Below are positions 1 through 10,600 of a stretch of 35,022 nt of DNA, one piece after another. Positions within the stretch are counted from its first letter, which is position 1. Each line of letters opens with the position of its first letter. The position numbers and the translations under genes are program-made. The stretch comes from Spirosoma fluviale (lineage in GTDB: Bacteria; Bacteroidota; Bacteroidia; Cytophagales; Spirosomataceae), in the NCBI GenBank assembly GCA_945885545.1, contig CAMCYZ010000013.1:1-35022 (forward strand), read 5' to 3'. The notes beneath the pieces are model-generated. The model saw only the letters and a program-made list of their open reading frames with translations. It searched no databases and was not told the DNA's origin.

Positions 1-2
1 TT

Positions 3-947
3 TTATAACCCAAATTTCGCCGAAATCTCCAACATGCGGTCTATAGCCGCTCTGGCGTCTTTTATAGTTTGCTCTGGCAAGATAATTTCTGGTATTTCGT
101 CTTTGAGGCAATTGTAGAGTTTCTCCATGGTGTTGAGCTTCATGTGCGGGCAGTCTTGACATGCTTGACATGCTCGGCCATCTTTAGAAGTTGGTGCCAC
201 GTGGAACACTTTATCGGGAGAAGCTTTCTGCATTTGGTGCAAAATGCCCGATTCGGTAGCTACTATGAATTCTTTTTTGGGGCTGTTGATGGTATATTTT
301 AATAATCCTGTAGTAGAACCGATGTATTCTGCAAGATCTAAAACTGGTTTTTCGGATTCGGGGTGAGCTATAACGCAGGCTTCAGGATGTTTTTCTTTCA
401 TATCCTTAAGCATTCTGGCCGAAAAAGCCTCATGAACCATGCAGGCTCCGTCCCAAAGTATCATGTTTCGGCCTGTTACGCGGTTGATGTATCCACCGAG
501 GTTTTTGTCTGGTGCAAAGATTATTTGTTTATCGCCTGGTACGCTTTCTACTATTTTAATGGCGTTGGTACTGGTGCAAACGATGTCAGTTAACGTTTTG
601 AGTTCTGCAGAACAATTGACATAAGAAATGACCACGGCATCAGGATAGTTGGCTTTGAAAGCTTTGAATTTATCGGCAGGAGCCGATTCTTCTAAGGAAC
701 AGCCGGCATTGATATCTGGCAGAACGACTTTTTTGTTTGGAGATAGTATTTTGGCTGTTTCGGCCATGAATTTTACACCGGCAAAAACTATCAAATCTGC
801 CTCGGTTTTGGCGGCTTCTTGCGAAAGGCCGAGGCTGTCACCAATATAATCGGCCACATCTTGAATGTCAGCTGTTTGGTAATAATGGGCCAATATTACG
901 GCGTTTTTCTCTTTTTTAAGTCTGTTAATCTCTGCTACAAAATCCAT
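3..947 (-). CDS. nadA: Quinolinate synthase NadA
   Basis: Complete 314-residue protein. NadA condenses iminoaspartate with dihydroxyacetone phosphate to give quinolinate, the second step of de novo NAD synthesis from aspartate, in the cytoplasm; the enzyme carries an oxygen-sensitive [4Fe-4S] cluster. The sequence shows the AHYYQ motif near residue 20 and the three cysteines expected to hold the cluster: C83 in GCSLEES, C169 in CMVHE and C266 in CPHMKLNT. Extra cysteines C260 and C263 lie just before the last one (CQACQDCP). Length fits the short, single-domain form of the family. The stop is 5 bp from the window edge. The gene upstream (953-1852) ends only 5 bp before the NadA start, so the two may share a transcript. 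No nadB or nadC is in view. Confidence 0.97.
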   Translation of the reverse strand: MDFVAEINRLKKEKNAVILAHYYQTADIQDVADYIGDSLGLSQEAAKTEADLIVFAGVKFMAETAKILSPNKKVVLPDINAGCSLEESAPADKFKAFKANYPDAVVISYVNCSAELKTLTDIVCTSTNAIKIVESVPGDKQIIFAPDKNLGGYINRVTGRNMILWDGACMVHEAFSARMLKDMKEKHPEACVIAHPESEKPVLDLAEYIGSTTGLLKYTINSPKKEFIVATESGILHQMQKASPDKVFHVAPTSKDGRACQACQDCPHMKLNTMEKLYNCLKDEIPEIILPEQTIKDARAAIDRMLEISAKFGL

Positions 948-952
948 ATTTA

Positions 953-1852
953 TTATTTACAGGTATATTTAAATGTTGCTACGTTTATGATTTGACCGTC
1001 TTTGTTGAGACTGGTCTCTTTTATGCAATTGTTGTTTGCGTCGTACTCTTTCTGTTTTCTATTGGCGAGCTCATTTCGATAATAACTAATTACTTCGGAT
1101 TGGCTATTTCCCGAATACCTCATTTCCAAACGATAATCTTCCAAATTGTTTTTAGTGAAAGCCGTCATTTTAATCAGATTGTCATCGGCATAATCATAGA
1201 CGGTATAATTTTCTAAGACACCGTCGAGATAATTTTCAGAGCGAGTCATTTTGTCTTCTGAATTGTACTGAAATTTCTCGGTCTTTTTTACTTTACCTAT
1301 GAAGTCTTCATATTGGTTTTCCACATCTTTTCCTGATGTGGATAGTATCTTTTTCTCTGAGAAAATTAGCTTGTTTTGGGCATCATATTTCGTGATATAC
1401 GTTGTGTTGGCATTTGTTTCTAAAATATGTTTTGCCGAAATGGACCCATCTTCGTTTAGAAAAACCTGCTCCAATTTATTATCTGTCTTGATGGCTCTGT
1501 TGGTAATTTTATTTTCTTTTGACTCTGATTCACTCAAAAGATTACCTGCATTATCATAGGTTTTATTGACCGTTCTTGTGCGTTCATTTCGAAAAAAATA
1601 TTCTGTTTTTACTGGTTTGTTTTTAGCATTGTACTCATTGGTGACTAAAGAGCTTACTCCTACTCCATCGTAATACTGAATGGTTTCTCTGGAAAGTACA
1701 TTTTCGAATTTATCGTATTGAATCAGTACCTTGTTGATAGGCTGGTTGTTCTTTGTCAAGAGCATTTCGGTCATTAGACATTTGTTGCTCTGTGCAAAAG
1801 AGAAGTTTTGTAAAAACAGAGAAGCAAATAATATTTTGATAGAATTGCTCAT
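953..1852 (-). CDS. Secreted YD/RHS-like repeat protein of unknown function
   Basis: 299 residues starting with a short signal peptide (about residues 1-20, ending SFAQ), so it is exported to the periplasm or surface. The mature part is built from loose repeats of about 20-30 residues rich in Y-D, N-x-L and E-x-Y patterns (for example [52 protein letters not shown]). These resemble YD/RHS or YwqK-like beta-hairpin repeats, which are common in secreted Bacteroidota proteins. There is no toxin tip, no RHS core and no type IX sorting domain. A cysteine at the very C-terminus (TCK) and C25 might pair. Function cannot be named. It lies 5 bp upstream of nadA and would be the first gene of that unit, but a functional link to NAD synthesis is not evident. 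Confidence 0.75.
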   Translation of the reverse strand: MSNSIKILFASLFLQNFSFAQSNKCLMTEMLLTKNNQPINKVLIQYDKFENVLSRETIQYYDGVGVSSLVTNEYNAKNKPVKTEYFFRNERTRTVNKTYDNAGNLLSESESKENKITNRAIKTDNKLEQVFLNEDGSISAKHILETNANTTYITKYDAQNKLIFSEKKILSTSGKDVENQYEDFIGKVKKTEKFQYNSEDKMTRSENYLDGVLENYTVYDYADDNLIKMTAFTKNNLEDYRLEMRYSGNSQSEVISYYRNELANRKQKEYDANNNCIKETSLNKDGQIINVATFKYTCK

Positions 1853-1870
1853 TCAGAATCTATTTTTTTT

Positions 1871-1878
1871 CAAAGATA
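1871..1878 (-). promoter_or_regulatory. Candidate -7 promoter element for the 953-1852 / nadA unit
   Basis: Read on the minus strand the site is TATCTTTG, an exact fit to the Bacteroidota -7 element TANNTTTG, 18 bp before the start codon at 1852. The TTG expected 19-21 bp further upstream is replaced by ATG, so only the -7 half is convincing. Confidence 0.4.
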
Positions 1879-2000
1879 ATTAAAAAATGAAATTTAGACA
1901 TATTAACAATCATAAAGTCACGCAATGTTTAAATGATTAGTAGTTAAGGGTTTAAATGCCTCATGTGTTAGTTATCAACATACATAATGCTGATAATCAA

Positions 2001-3806
2001 TTAATTAACAATATCTCCACGTAATTCTCTGAATCGAATACGTGACTGTGCACCATAGATACTTCCGGGATAATCTTTTAGCAATTGTCGGTAATATTCC
2101 ATCGCTTTTTCTTTATCCTTGAGGTTTTCCTCTGTTACTCTGGCCAAAGTAAATAGTGCATCATCAGCCAAGATATCGTATTTGTAGTTTTCTAAAATAC
2201 TCTTCAAATCTACAACCGCTTGGTCTATCTTATTTATTTTCAATAAAGTGTTGGCTTTCAACCACAGTATTTCGTCTGCTAGGCTATGGCTTTTATACTT
2301 TTTAAAGAGTTCCTCTAATTTTAGAACACTCTCTTCATATCTGTTTTGAAAAATGAGTAAATCTACTTTTGAGAAATCTGCCATAGCCACTTCTGAGGTA
2401 TCCAAACCGGTATTGTCCTGAATGAGCAGACTCAACTGCATGGCATCGTTAGATATTTCTCTGGTTGTAGCTTTTTTGAGTACATCCAATATTTCTTTAG
2501 AAAGTTCAAACTGCCCTGTATAATATTGCAATTTCGCATTCTTCAATTTCGCAATTTCACCCAAATTATCCTCTTTTTGTGATTTTTCAACCTGCATGTA
2601 CAACAAAGTGGACTCCCATGGCTCATCTTTAAGAATATATATATCTCCGAGGTCGAGTTTACACTGATCCTTGAATTTTTGGTTGTTTCCAGCCCCTGCA
2701 ATGGCCGATTCTAGTATCCCTATTGCCTTGCTATGGTCTTGTAAATAAAAGGCGTTTAAAAGTGCCATATTGCGAAGGGCGTCAACCGTTTTGGTATTAA
2801 TGCCCACATCTATTACCATTTGCTGATATTGATTTATCAAGTCTTTAATCTGTTGATTGTCAATAGGAAAAGTTGTTTTTACCAACTCTTCCTTGCTTTG
2901 AATCAACCACCGTCGGGCATAAGGATAAAGTTCACCGTCAGGATATTCTTCCATGATGTATTGATACATTTTGGATGAATTTTTGAAATCATTAGCATTA
3001 AAGCTCTGACTAGCAAGTTCATATACCTTAAAGCCGTTGAGTTTTTCGCGTCTATCTAATGCACGAGCCTGTATAAAGGCACGAGCGTAATCTGCTTTTT
3101 GAGTAAAATGCCAAATAAGTATTTCTATATTAAATATTTCATTGGGTTCTGCTTGTATTCTAGCGTAAAGCATTTTTTCGAGCATATCTATTTCCTTATC
3201 GCTTTTAATGTTGTCTTGAATGGTAGCCTGTACATACGAGTAGTTAAAACTCCTCTGACCAAAGCCAAGCACCTCTTCTAGCATCTTATCTTTCTGGTCG
3301 AGATAGAGATATGCCTGAGCGAGCTGGGTATCAAATTTAAATTGATCCTTACTTTTAATTCTAGCAGTGAGCAAAAGTCGCACTGCAAAGTCTATTTTAT
3401 TAGCTTTATAGAAAAAATACTGTAGTTCATACACAAAAGCGTCCGTTTTAGAAGCTTCTTCTATTATTTTATCATATTCCTGATTGGCTAGCTCCACTTT
3501 ACCTGATATTTCATACAATTGAGCTAAATCTGCCCTATAAGAAAATGAATTGCTATTATTTCTAATTTGTGTCTTTAAAAATTTTTCAGCAGAAGTTATG
3601 TCTTTCAATTTTATCATTGTTGCCAGATACTCATTGTGTATTAACCTAGCTTGATCTTTATTATTACTGAGCTTCCTGTATATTTCTGCGGCTTTGTCAT
3701 ATTCCCCTTGTTTATAATATGTATTAGCCATATCCATTTCTTGTGCAGCCACAGAAAAACAAAGGACGAGCCATATAAAAATGGTTTTTCTTATTTTAGA
3801 ATTCAT
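2001..3806 (-). CDS. Secreted tetratricopeptide-repeat protein
   Basis: 601 residues with a signal peptide (about 1-21, ending VAAQ) followed by helical TPR-like repeats along nearly the whole length. The first, at about residues 24-57, reads MANTYYKQGEYDKAAEIYRK; later ones are near residues 90-125 and 270-310, and a strong C-terminal set at about 480-590 includes LADDALFTLARVTEEN and KAMEYYRQLLKDYPGS. The C-terminal repeats resemble the YbgF/BamD type that ends in a helix such as GAQSRIRFRELRG. TPR proteins of this kind are periplasmic scaffolds, and no enzymatic domain is visible. It is the gene immediately left of the DnaA-box-rich gap at 3807-4180. Family assignment is good; partner proteins are unknown. 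Confidence 0.85.
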   Translation of the reverse strand: MNSKIRKTIFIWLVLCFSVAAQEMDMANTYYKQGEYDKAAEIYRKLSNNKDQARLIHNEYLATMIKLKDITSAEKFLKTQIRNNSNSFSYRADLAQLYEISGKVELANQEYDKIIEEASKTDAFVYELQYFFYKANKIDFAVRLLLTARIKSKDQFKFDTQLAQAYLYLDQKDKMLEEVLGFGQRSFNYSYVQATIQDNIKSDKEIDMLEKMLYARIQAEPNEIFNIEILIWHFTQKADYARAFIQARALDRREKLNGFKVYELASQSFNANDFKNSSKMYQYIMEEYPDGELYPYARRWLIQSKEELVKTTFPIDNQQIKDLINQYQQMVIDVGINTKTVDALRNMALLNAFYLQDHSKAIGILESAIAGAGNNQKFKDQCKLDLGDIYILKDEPWESTLLYMQVEKSQKEDNLGEIAKLKNAKLQYYTGQFELSKEILDVLKKATTREISNDAMQLSLLIQDNTGLDTSEVAMADFSKVDLLIFQNRYEESVLKLEELFKKYKSHSLADEILWLKANTLLKINKIDQAVVDLKSILENYKYDILADDALFTLARVTEENLKDKEKAMEYYRQLLKDYPGSIYGAQSRIRFRELRGDIVN

Positions 3807-4180
3807 ATAATATAAAAGAAGATTATTAATATAATTTATTGTTATTAATTACTATGTCTGTGAATAAGTGGAGTACTTTATTTGGTAAATACAAATGTTT
3901 ATTTATTGTTTATACTGTGGATAAGATTCTGGATTATCAACACTTAAATGTTTGTTTTTAAGTTTATTAACTTTAAATGTTAATCTATTACTAATTTTAA
4001 TTAACAAGCTATTCTATCTTTTTTTTATGTTTGGTATCTGTTAATAATTCACTAAAAGTTGTGAGTTATATTCTTTTTTTGGTTTTTGTGCTGATTTATT
4101 CTTGAAAGCATGTTTTTAAGCTATGTTACACACCTATTAATCCACAATGAAATGGGGTTTTACACATACTTATTAACATT
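3807..4180. other. Putative chromosomal replication origin (oriC), DnaA-box-rich gap
   Basis: A 374-bp AT-rich stretch with no gene. Two sites match the DnaA box TTATNCACA exactly, both on the minus strand: TTATTCACA at 3859-3867 and TTATCCACA at 3916-3924. One-mismatch sites are TTATCAACA at 3934-3942 (+), TTATTAACA at 4039-4047 (-), TAATCCACA at 4138-4146 (+), TTTTACACA at 4158-4166 (+) and TTATTAACA at 4170-4178 (+). Between them (3960-4080) the DNA is almost pure A/T and could serve as an unwinding element. Supporting context is mnmG, two genes away, and two parS sites at 7624-7665. Caveats: both flanking genes point the same way, dnaA is not in view, and AT-rich DNA yields near matches easily. 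The gap must also hold promoter or 3' UTR sequence for its neighbours. Confidence 0.6.
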
Positions 4181-5755
4181 CTATTCTATTTTTTGATCTT
4201 TTAGTTCAAAATTAGCTCTTACTCTTATTGATTCTTTAGTTATTAATATTTTTTCGGGTGGTGTTAAAGTTTTGATATTTCCTGGATCCCAAATACCATT
4301 ATTATTTTCGTCGAAAATTACTTTAACGTTATAAGAACCTGGTATTATATTTTTAAATGTAAATTTGTTTGTAAATGTTTGCGTGTCGGTTATTAAACCG
4401 CTGTCTTCGTTTATTAACTGAGCAATTTTTGTGCCTTTATTTGTTATGGTATTACCTTCCATTGTTCCTAAATCATTTGGGGCTAGAATCGGATTCTTGA
4501 GTGCAAAAAGAGTATTTGTATCCCCTCTAAAATTCTGAAATATATTTGAAGGAAAAATAATTTCGATTTGTTTCTTAGCTTTCGTGGTAAGACTAACTTC
4601 AAGATTATTTTGGCTGATCCACTTGAAGAGTGGTTTTTCTGATTGCACAGTATCTGTCTTGAAGATTACTTTGGATGAATCAAACCGGGTGATAGGATAT
4701 TGAAAAGCAAAATTATACTTAATATTTTTGATTAATTCTTGGCCATTTTTGATGGTACTGTTTAGGCCGAAGGATTGTATTTTACGTTTTGTTTTGGATG
4801 GGATCGAGAAAAATATTTTCTGTGAAATTGTATCTGATATATTTAAAGAGTCTGTCAGAATTATTTGGGCAAGTGTGGTGTCAGTTTTTGTCGTGGAAAG
4901 TTTAAAAATATTGATATTAAGTTTGTCGTAGTTATATACTAAACTGCTATCATTTAGGTTTATTTTTGCGTTTTTTATGGGTTTGTCTAATTGAATCACG
5001 AATTCTGTTTCGCGGCTGATGTTTTTTCTTATTCTGTTTTTAGTGTAGTTGGCTGGATATATTTCTAAGGTATCGATAATTTTGTTTTGGTTCAGTGTGA
5101 TGGTGTCTTTTATAAATCCAATTTTTTCGTTTTTTTGATCGTAAAGAAGATTTAAGTTTTTGTCTGTAAATGCCATTAAGAAATACTTGTTGGCTTTTAT
5201 GTTTTCGAATTCATATTTGCCTGAACTGTCGGTTTTGATGAAGTAATTTGGTTTTTTTTTGTACAGCGGAACGGTGTCTTCTTTGTAAAGGCCTACAAGG
5301 GCGTCTAGAACTGGTTGTTTGGTGTGTAAGTCTAATATAGTACCGCTGAGTTTAAGAGAATCTATTTCTGAGCTTGTACTGAACACTAATTTGAGGTTTT
5401 TTGTAGGATTTCTTTCACTTAAATCTTTTATAGCGTTTCTGAAATTAAGTGTATAGGTTGTACTATCTGAAAAGTTTTTATCAAAAGTGAGAATAATGTT
5501 TTTATCTTTTTGTTTAATAGTATACAATGTGTTGGGGTCTGGTAGTATTAGAAGTTCCTGTTTGAGTGCGGTAAAATCTACGTACTCATCAAATTCTAAA
5601 TTAATTGTACGACCTTTGAAATTCTTGGTCTTTGTAAGTGGACTAGAACTTAAAAGTTTAGGTGGTGTTTTGTCTATTGGTCCGCCGGTGGGTGGAACGA
5701 ACTGAGCACAGCTAAAAATTGTTAACAAGGATGCTAAAATTAGTATATATTTCAT
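4181..5755 (-). CDS. Ig-like domain lipoprotein
   Basis: 524 residues with a lipoprotein signal (lipobox IFSC, C16). The start of the mature protein, [19 protein letters not shown], followed by a beta-rich domain to about residue 130 ([23 protein letters not shown]), is the bacterial Ig-like domain of the SbsA_Ig/Big_5 type common in Bacteroidota lipoproteins. Residues about 135-215 ([33 protein letters not shown]) look like a carboxypeptidase-regulatory/CNA-B type beta sandwich. The C-terminus ([20 protein letters not shown]) resembles a second such fold with a DxNxNGxWD calcium-like loop. Likely an envelope structural protein; no catalytic motif. Its ATG overlaps the mnmG stop by 4 nt (ATGA), so translation is probably coupled to mnmG. 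Confidence 0.85.
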   Translation of the reverse strand: MKYILILASLLTIFSCAQFVPPTGGPIDKTPPKLLSSSPLTKTKNFKGRTINLEFDEYVDFTALKQELLILPDPNTLYTIKQKDKNIILTFDKNFSDSTTYTLNFRNAIKDLSERNPTKNLKLVFSTSSEIDSLKLSGTILDLHTKQPVLDALVGLYKEDTVPLYKKKPNYFIKTDSSGKYEFENIKANKYFLMAFTDKNLNLLYDQKNEKIGFIKDTITLNQNKIIDTLEIYPANYTKNRIRKNISRETEFVIQLDKPIKNAKINLNDSSLVYNYDKLNINIFKLSTTKTDTTLAQIILTDSLNISDTISQKIFFSIPSKTKRKIQSFGLNSTIKNGQELIKNIKYNFAFQYPITRFDSSKVIFKTDTVQSEKPLFKWISQNNLEVSLTTKAKKQIEIIFPSNIFQNFRGDTNTLFALKNPILAPNDLGTMEGNTITNKGTKIAQLINEDSGLITDTQTFTNKFTFKNIIPGSYNVKVIFDENNNGIWDPGNIKTLTPPEKILITKESIRVRANFELKDQKIE

Positions 5756-7614
5756 CTGCCTAAATGTAACATTATTACAGAAATATCTGCAGGTGAAACT
5801 CCACTTATACGAGAGGCTTGTCCCAATGTGATGGGTTTAAGTTTTTTTAGTTTCTGTCTGGCCTCTATCGAAATAGACTTTAAATTTTCATAGGCAAAGT
5901 CTGGGTTGATTTTGAGATCATCGAATTTGGTTAGTTTCTCGGCAAGCAGTAATTCTTTTTCTATATATTTTTCGTATTTTATTTTTATTTCGGTTTGTTC
6001 GAGTTCATCTTTGGTATATTCATGTATAATGTTTTCAAAGACGTTATTTCCATTCCTAATATTTTGTATGTTCAATTCTGGTCTTTTCAGCAGATTATAA
6101 AAGGTTGTTTTCTCTCTGATGTTGGCTGATTTATGAGATGCTAAAAACTCGTTTACTTCGATGGGATTAATTTTGGATTCACCGAGAATTTTATAAAGTT
6201 CATCTGATTTTTCTATTTTCTTTTTTACTTTATTAAGTCTATCAATACAAGCTAAACCAATCTCGTGTCCTTTCGATGTTAGTCTAATATCGGCATTATC
6301 TTGGCGTAAAATAGTACGGAATTCGGCTCTAGAGGTAAACATCCGATAGGGTTCATCAGTACCTTTGTTCACGAGGTCATCTATCAAAACTCCAATATAA
6401 GCCTCATCCCGATTCAAGATAAAACTATCTAATTGATGTGATTTTCTATGGGCGTTTATACCGGCCATGAGTCCTTGTGCCCCTGCTTCTTCATAGCCTG
6501 TAGTACCGTTTATTTGTCCTGCAAAAAAGAGGTTTTCTATTAGATGTGTTTCTAGTGTTAACTTTAGTTGTGTAGGTGGAAAGAAATCATACTCGATGGC
6601 ATAGCCTGGTCTGAGCATTTTGATATTTTCAAATCCTGGTATTTTACGAAGTGCAGCGAACTGTATATCTTCAGGTAATGAAGTTGAAAAACCGTTTACA
6701 TACATTTCTATAGTAGTACGACCTTCAGGTTCTAGGAATATTTGGTGGCTATCTTTATCTGCGAACCTATTGATTTTGTCTTCAACAGAGGGGCAATATC
6801 TTGGGCCGAGTCCTTGGATACGGCCATTAAACATTGGAGATTTATCAAATCCCTTACGAAGTTCGTCGTGAACACTAAGGTTTGTATAGCTTATCCAGCA
6901 ACTATTTTGTTTTGATAATATTGGTGTATCTGTGTAGGAAAACTTCTCTGGATTAGTATCGCCGAGTTGTTCTTCCATCGCTGCATAATTAACGGTTCTG
7001 GAATCTACTCTTGGTGGAGTACCCGTTTTCATTCTGCCGGATTCGAAACCTAGGTGTACTAATTGTTCGGTAATACCAAACGCGGCAGACTCACCTGTAC
7101 GACCACCCCCGAAATTTTTTTCGCCTATGTGTATTTTTCCGTTTAGAAAAGTGCCGTTTGTAAGTACAACAGATGAGGATTTTATTTCTAGACCAAGTGA
7201 TGTTTTTACACCTACAACACGATGATCTTCTATTAACAGTCCTGTAACCATTTCTTGCCAGAAGGAGACGTTTGAGTTTTTTTCTAGTTTATCTCTCCAA
7301 TTTAGGGCAAATTCCATTCTATCGGATTGGCATCTAGGCGACCACATAGCAGGGCCTTTTGAACGGTTGAGCATTCGGAACTGTATCATAGTTTCGTCAG
7401 AAACAATTCCAGACATTCCGCCGAGTGCGTCTATCTCTCGAACTATTTGGCCTTTTGCTACGCCACCCATGGCTGGATTGCAAGACATCTGAGCTATGGT
7501 TTGGAGATTCATGGTAATGAGTAATACCTTTGAACCCATTGTGGCAGCGGCATGTGCTGCTTCACAGCCAGCATGTCCCGCTCCTACTACTATTACATCG
7601 TATTTTTCAAACAT
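5752..7614 (-). CDS. mnmG: tRNA uridine-5-carboxymethylaminomethyl modification enzyme MnmG (GidA)
   Basis: Complete 620-residue protein. With MnmE, MnmG adds the (carboxymethyl)aminomethyl group to the wobble uridine U34 of several tRNAs, using FAD, NADH and methylene-tetrahydrofolate. Visible features are the N-terminal FAD-binding motif [10 protein letters not shown] at 11-20, MSCNPAMGG with C45, the GGGRTGES loop near 170, the conserved cysteine C274 in [24 protein letters not shown] near 370, and the C-terminal helical region that contacts MnmE and tRNA, ending [18 protein letters not shown]. Length is normal. It overlaps the downstream lipoprotein gene by 4 nt, and two parS sites lie 10-51 bp upstream of its start. 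In many bacteria mnmG is a neighbour of oriC, which fits the DnaA-box-rich gap nearby. mnmE is not in the window. Confidence 0.98.
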   Translation of the reverse strand: MFEKYDVIVVGAGHAGCEAAHAAATMGSKVLLITMNLQTIAQMSCNPAMGGVAKGQIVREIDALGGMSGIVSDETMIQFRMLNRSKGPAMWSPRCQSDRMEFALNWRDKLEKNSNVSFWQEMVTGLLIEDHRVVGVKTSLGLEIKSSSVVLTNGTFLNGKIHIGEKNFGGGRTGESAAFGITEQLVHLGFESGRMKTGTPPRVDSRTVNYAAMEEQLGDTNPEKFSYTDTPILSKQNSCWISYTNLSVHDELRKGFDKSPMFNGRIQGLGPRYCPSVEDKINRFADKDSHQIFLEPEGRTTIEMYVNGFSTSLPEDIQFAALRKIPGFENIKMLRPGYAIEYDFFPPTQLKLTLETHLIENLFFAGQINGTTGYEEAGAQGLMAGINAHRKSHQLDSFILNRDEAYIGVLIDDLVNKGTDEPYRMFTSRAEFRTILRQDNADIRLTSKGHEIGLACIDRLNKVKKKIEKSDELYKILGESKINPIEVNEFLASHKSANIREKTTFYNLLKRPELNIQNIRNGNNVFENIIHEYTKDELEQTEIKIKYEKYIEKELLLAEKLTKFDDLKINPDFAYENLKSISIEARQKLKKLKPITLGQASRISGVSPADISVIMLHLGR

Positions 7615-7623
7615 ATATTTATG

Positions 7624-7639
7624 TGTTTCACGTGAAACA
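7624..7639. other. parS site 1 (ParB-binding centromere)
   Basis: The 16-bp perfect palindrome TGTTTCACGTGAAACA is identical to the consensus chromosomal parS site bound by ParB (Spo0J). It lies 10 bp upstream of the mnmG start codon, so bound ParB could also affect mnmG transcription. Chromosomal parS sites cluster near the replication origin. Confidence 0.92.
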
Positions 7640-7649
7640 AGTACATGAT

Positions 7650-7665
7650 AGTTTCACGTGAAACA
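7650..7665. other. parS site 2 (ParB-binding centromere)
   Basis: AGTTTCACGTGAAACA matches the parS consensus at 15 of 16 positions, differing only at the first base. It is 26 bp centre-to-centre from site 1, with a 10-bp spacer. It sits 4 bp beyond the stop codon of the DUF4175 gene (stop at 7670). Two parS sites in a 55-bp gap between genes argue for a deliberate ParB loading point. Confidence 0.88.
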
Positions 7666-7669
7666 TTAA

Positions 7670-10600
7670 TTAATTAATTTTTTTGAAATAATTATCGGTT
7701 TGTTTTTTATAGAAAGGCGTAAAGTTTGGAGGTGTAGTTCTTATTAATTCAACCTGTTTTTCTTTTTCCTTTTTAAATTTTTCAAGGTCTGGTGGGCTGA
7801 CACGGTTAAAAGTTACACCAGTATTGGATTTACGTTTTGGATCTAATTCTTGCTCCTTTATAGATTTTTCGGCTTCAAGAAGTCTAATTTCTATTTCCTT
7901 CTGGCGTCTAATTAGATTTGGTGTAATTCTTTTGTTTACTAAATCATTTTCACTTTCATCCATTTTTTTCTGTATTTCCTCGAGGTTGTTACCCATTTTT
8001 TTACCTTGCTCCGTACCATTTAGTTGTTCTTGGAGTTCTTGGAGTTGCTTTCTTATTTTGGCTTGTTCATTGGCTATTTTAGCTAGTTCTTCGGATAATT
8101 GTTTGCCGCCTTGTCCTGACTGCCCTAGGCCTTGAATTTTTTTATTGACTTCTTGTTGTGCTTTACCCATTTCTTCGCCTGGAGATTTACCATCTTTTCC
8201 GCCTTTGCCTGAGCCAGACATTTGCATTGACATCATCTGCTGCATTTGTTTGAATGTGTCTGAGAGCATAAGTGCGAGGTTATTCATAGATGTCATAGAG
8301 AATTGTTGTTTGGATGCGGCCTGTGGGGTCTTGCGTTCTTTTATGTATTTAACCGATTCGTCAATGCTATTCTTCATAGCAGTAACTTCTTTGGTGATAA
8401 AAGATTCGATTTGCATTACTCGTTTGGCTAATGAATAGAGAGAGTCTTCTACTACTTTAGCATCGTCAGATATTTTTAGTTGTTCCTGAGACAGAGATAC
8501 AAACCGAGGGTCAGAAACAGATATTGACCGAAAACTTCTCATTACCTTTTCTTGGTCGTGAGAAATCTTAAGAAGGTTTTCCAGAATATCTCTTAGGGCA
8601 TCTATGTCAAGGTCAAGTTGTTTCATTTCACCTTCTTGCATGCTCTCAGTCATTTGAGATGCCATGCTTCTCATTGATTTGGAGGCCTTCTTTTGAGCCT
8701 TGCTGGCTGCGTTATTATCCTTGTTTTCTATTTCTTTTTGAGCTTTTTTCTGCTCTTCGGATATCTCTTTTTGTTTCTCTTTTTGTGTGTCGATTTCTTT
8801 CTTTAATTTCTTGCTTAGTTTTTCTATATCCTTAATTTTCTCTTTTTTCTCTTCAAATTCCTTATTTAGTTTCTCTTGTTCTTTTTTAAGTTCTTCATTT
8901 TTAGTAGATTCTTTGTTTTCGTTTTCAGTTTTGTCGGCTAGTTTTTCTTGCTTATCCGCTAGTTTTTCAAGCTCTTTTACGGTTTCTTGTACTTTTTGTT
9001 TAAGCTGTAAATTTTTAAATAATTTCATAGTACGGTCGATTTCCTTGTCTATATTTCTTTGGTCTTTTTTGAAGTCATTCATTTTGTCCAAAGATTTTTC
9101 GTTGAGTTGCTCTTCCATCATTTTTTTTAGGTCTTCTAATACTTTACTGTCCTCATTTTTCATGAGTTCATCTAGCATTTTTTGAAGCATATCCATTTTT
9201 TGCTGTATTTCAGGGCTTTGTTTTTCAAATCTGTTTTGCTTTTCTTTGAGGTCTTCTAGTTGTTTTTGAAGGTCTTTGAGTTCCTTCATCATTTCGTCTT
9301 TCTTTTTCAATAAATCTTCAAACTCTTTTTTGTCTTGATAATCCATTTCTTTTTTCTTCTTTAAATCGGCTTCAAGATTTTCAAGGGCTTTTTTAAATTC
9401 CTTAGATTTTTGGAGTAAATCCTCGAATTTATCTTCAGTTTTTTCGATTTGATTTTCTACTTCTTTGTCAAACTGTTGGGCTGTGGGCATACCAAAGACC
9501 ATGATCCCCGACTTGGTAGATTTGAGTCCATTTACGCCATCGTTATCAGTTATTTGAAGGTAGTATTCCAGTTTGTCGCTCTTTTCTAAGCCAAGAGTAC
9601 TAATATTTACTTGATAAAAGAATGTTTGTGAAAGGGATGATTTGTTAAATGGAATATTTACAGTTTTAAATGGCGTATTGCCTGCTTTGGTACGATACAT
9701 AAATTTGAAGTCCGAAAGGCCGTAGTCGTCAGAAATACTCCCTCCTATTCCGATATAATTATAAAGACTGCTATCTTTTATTTGTTCAAAACTTATTTGT
9801 GGGTACCTGTCTGGTACTACGTTGATGTAATAAGATATTTTTTCGGCATTAATGGCTTTGTTTTTATTTTTTAGTTGGACTTCATAATTCTGTGATTTTG
9901 CAAATTTCTTGTGAAAATTAAAATCGGTTATGAGTCCTTTAGATACGCTGAGGGGTTTAGAACCTTCAAATATAACATTCAGCGAATCAGTTTCATCGGT
10001 TTTAAATTTCCATTCTACTACTGTGCCTTCTGGAACGATAAGATTGCCGACGTTATCAAAATCTTCTGATGATTTATTTAGATATGCTGGATATTTTAGT
10101 TGTACATTGAATGAAAGAAGATTCGGTCGGGCAATCATATCTAATTTAAAAGTATTAGATGTAAAGCCAGCAGCTATAAAGTGAAATTCGGTTGCCTCCT
10201 GTACTTTAGAAAACATGAACTCAAAGTTTCTCGGATCTTTGAGGTTCATTTTGTGTTTTCTATCGTTATAAACTAGGAAAACATCACCTGGTAGTGAATT
10301 GCCTATCAATTTCAAGTTTAGTTGATAATCGTCGTTTTTTACAGCTTGTAGGTTTTTGTTTAAGATTTCGAACTTAAAAGGTGCTGGCTCTGCAAAGTTT
10401 CTTTTAAAATATACGATTCGCTCAGTGCTTTTAAAAAAGGAAGGAGCTACAGCGGAGATCAGTAAAATTACCAAAAGCGGTGGCAATGTATATTTAAGAT
10501 ATTTTTTGTTTTCTTGTAGACTTATAGCGTCTGCAAATTTGATTAATTTTAGTTCTTTGGTTTTTTGAGTTATACTGGCATCTAGTAAGGTATTGTCGGC

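Noticed and set aside
953-1852. YD-repeat-like protein as a polymorphic RHS toxin
   Set aside because: Far too short, with no RHS core, no C-terminal toxin domain and no immunity gene next to it.
1853-2000. TTATCAACA at 1972-1980 as an extra DnaA box and a second origin module
   Set aside because: A single one-mismatch site in AT-rich DNA; without exact boxes nearby it cannot be distinguished from chance.
8787-9185. A 132-codon Ser/Phe/Leu-rich open frame on the plus strand
   Set aside because: It is the reverse complement of the Lys/Glu-rich coiled-coil codons of the DUF4175 gene; it has no domain and lies wholly inside that gene.
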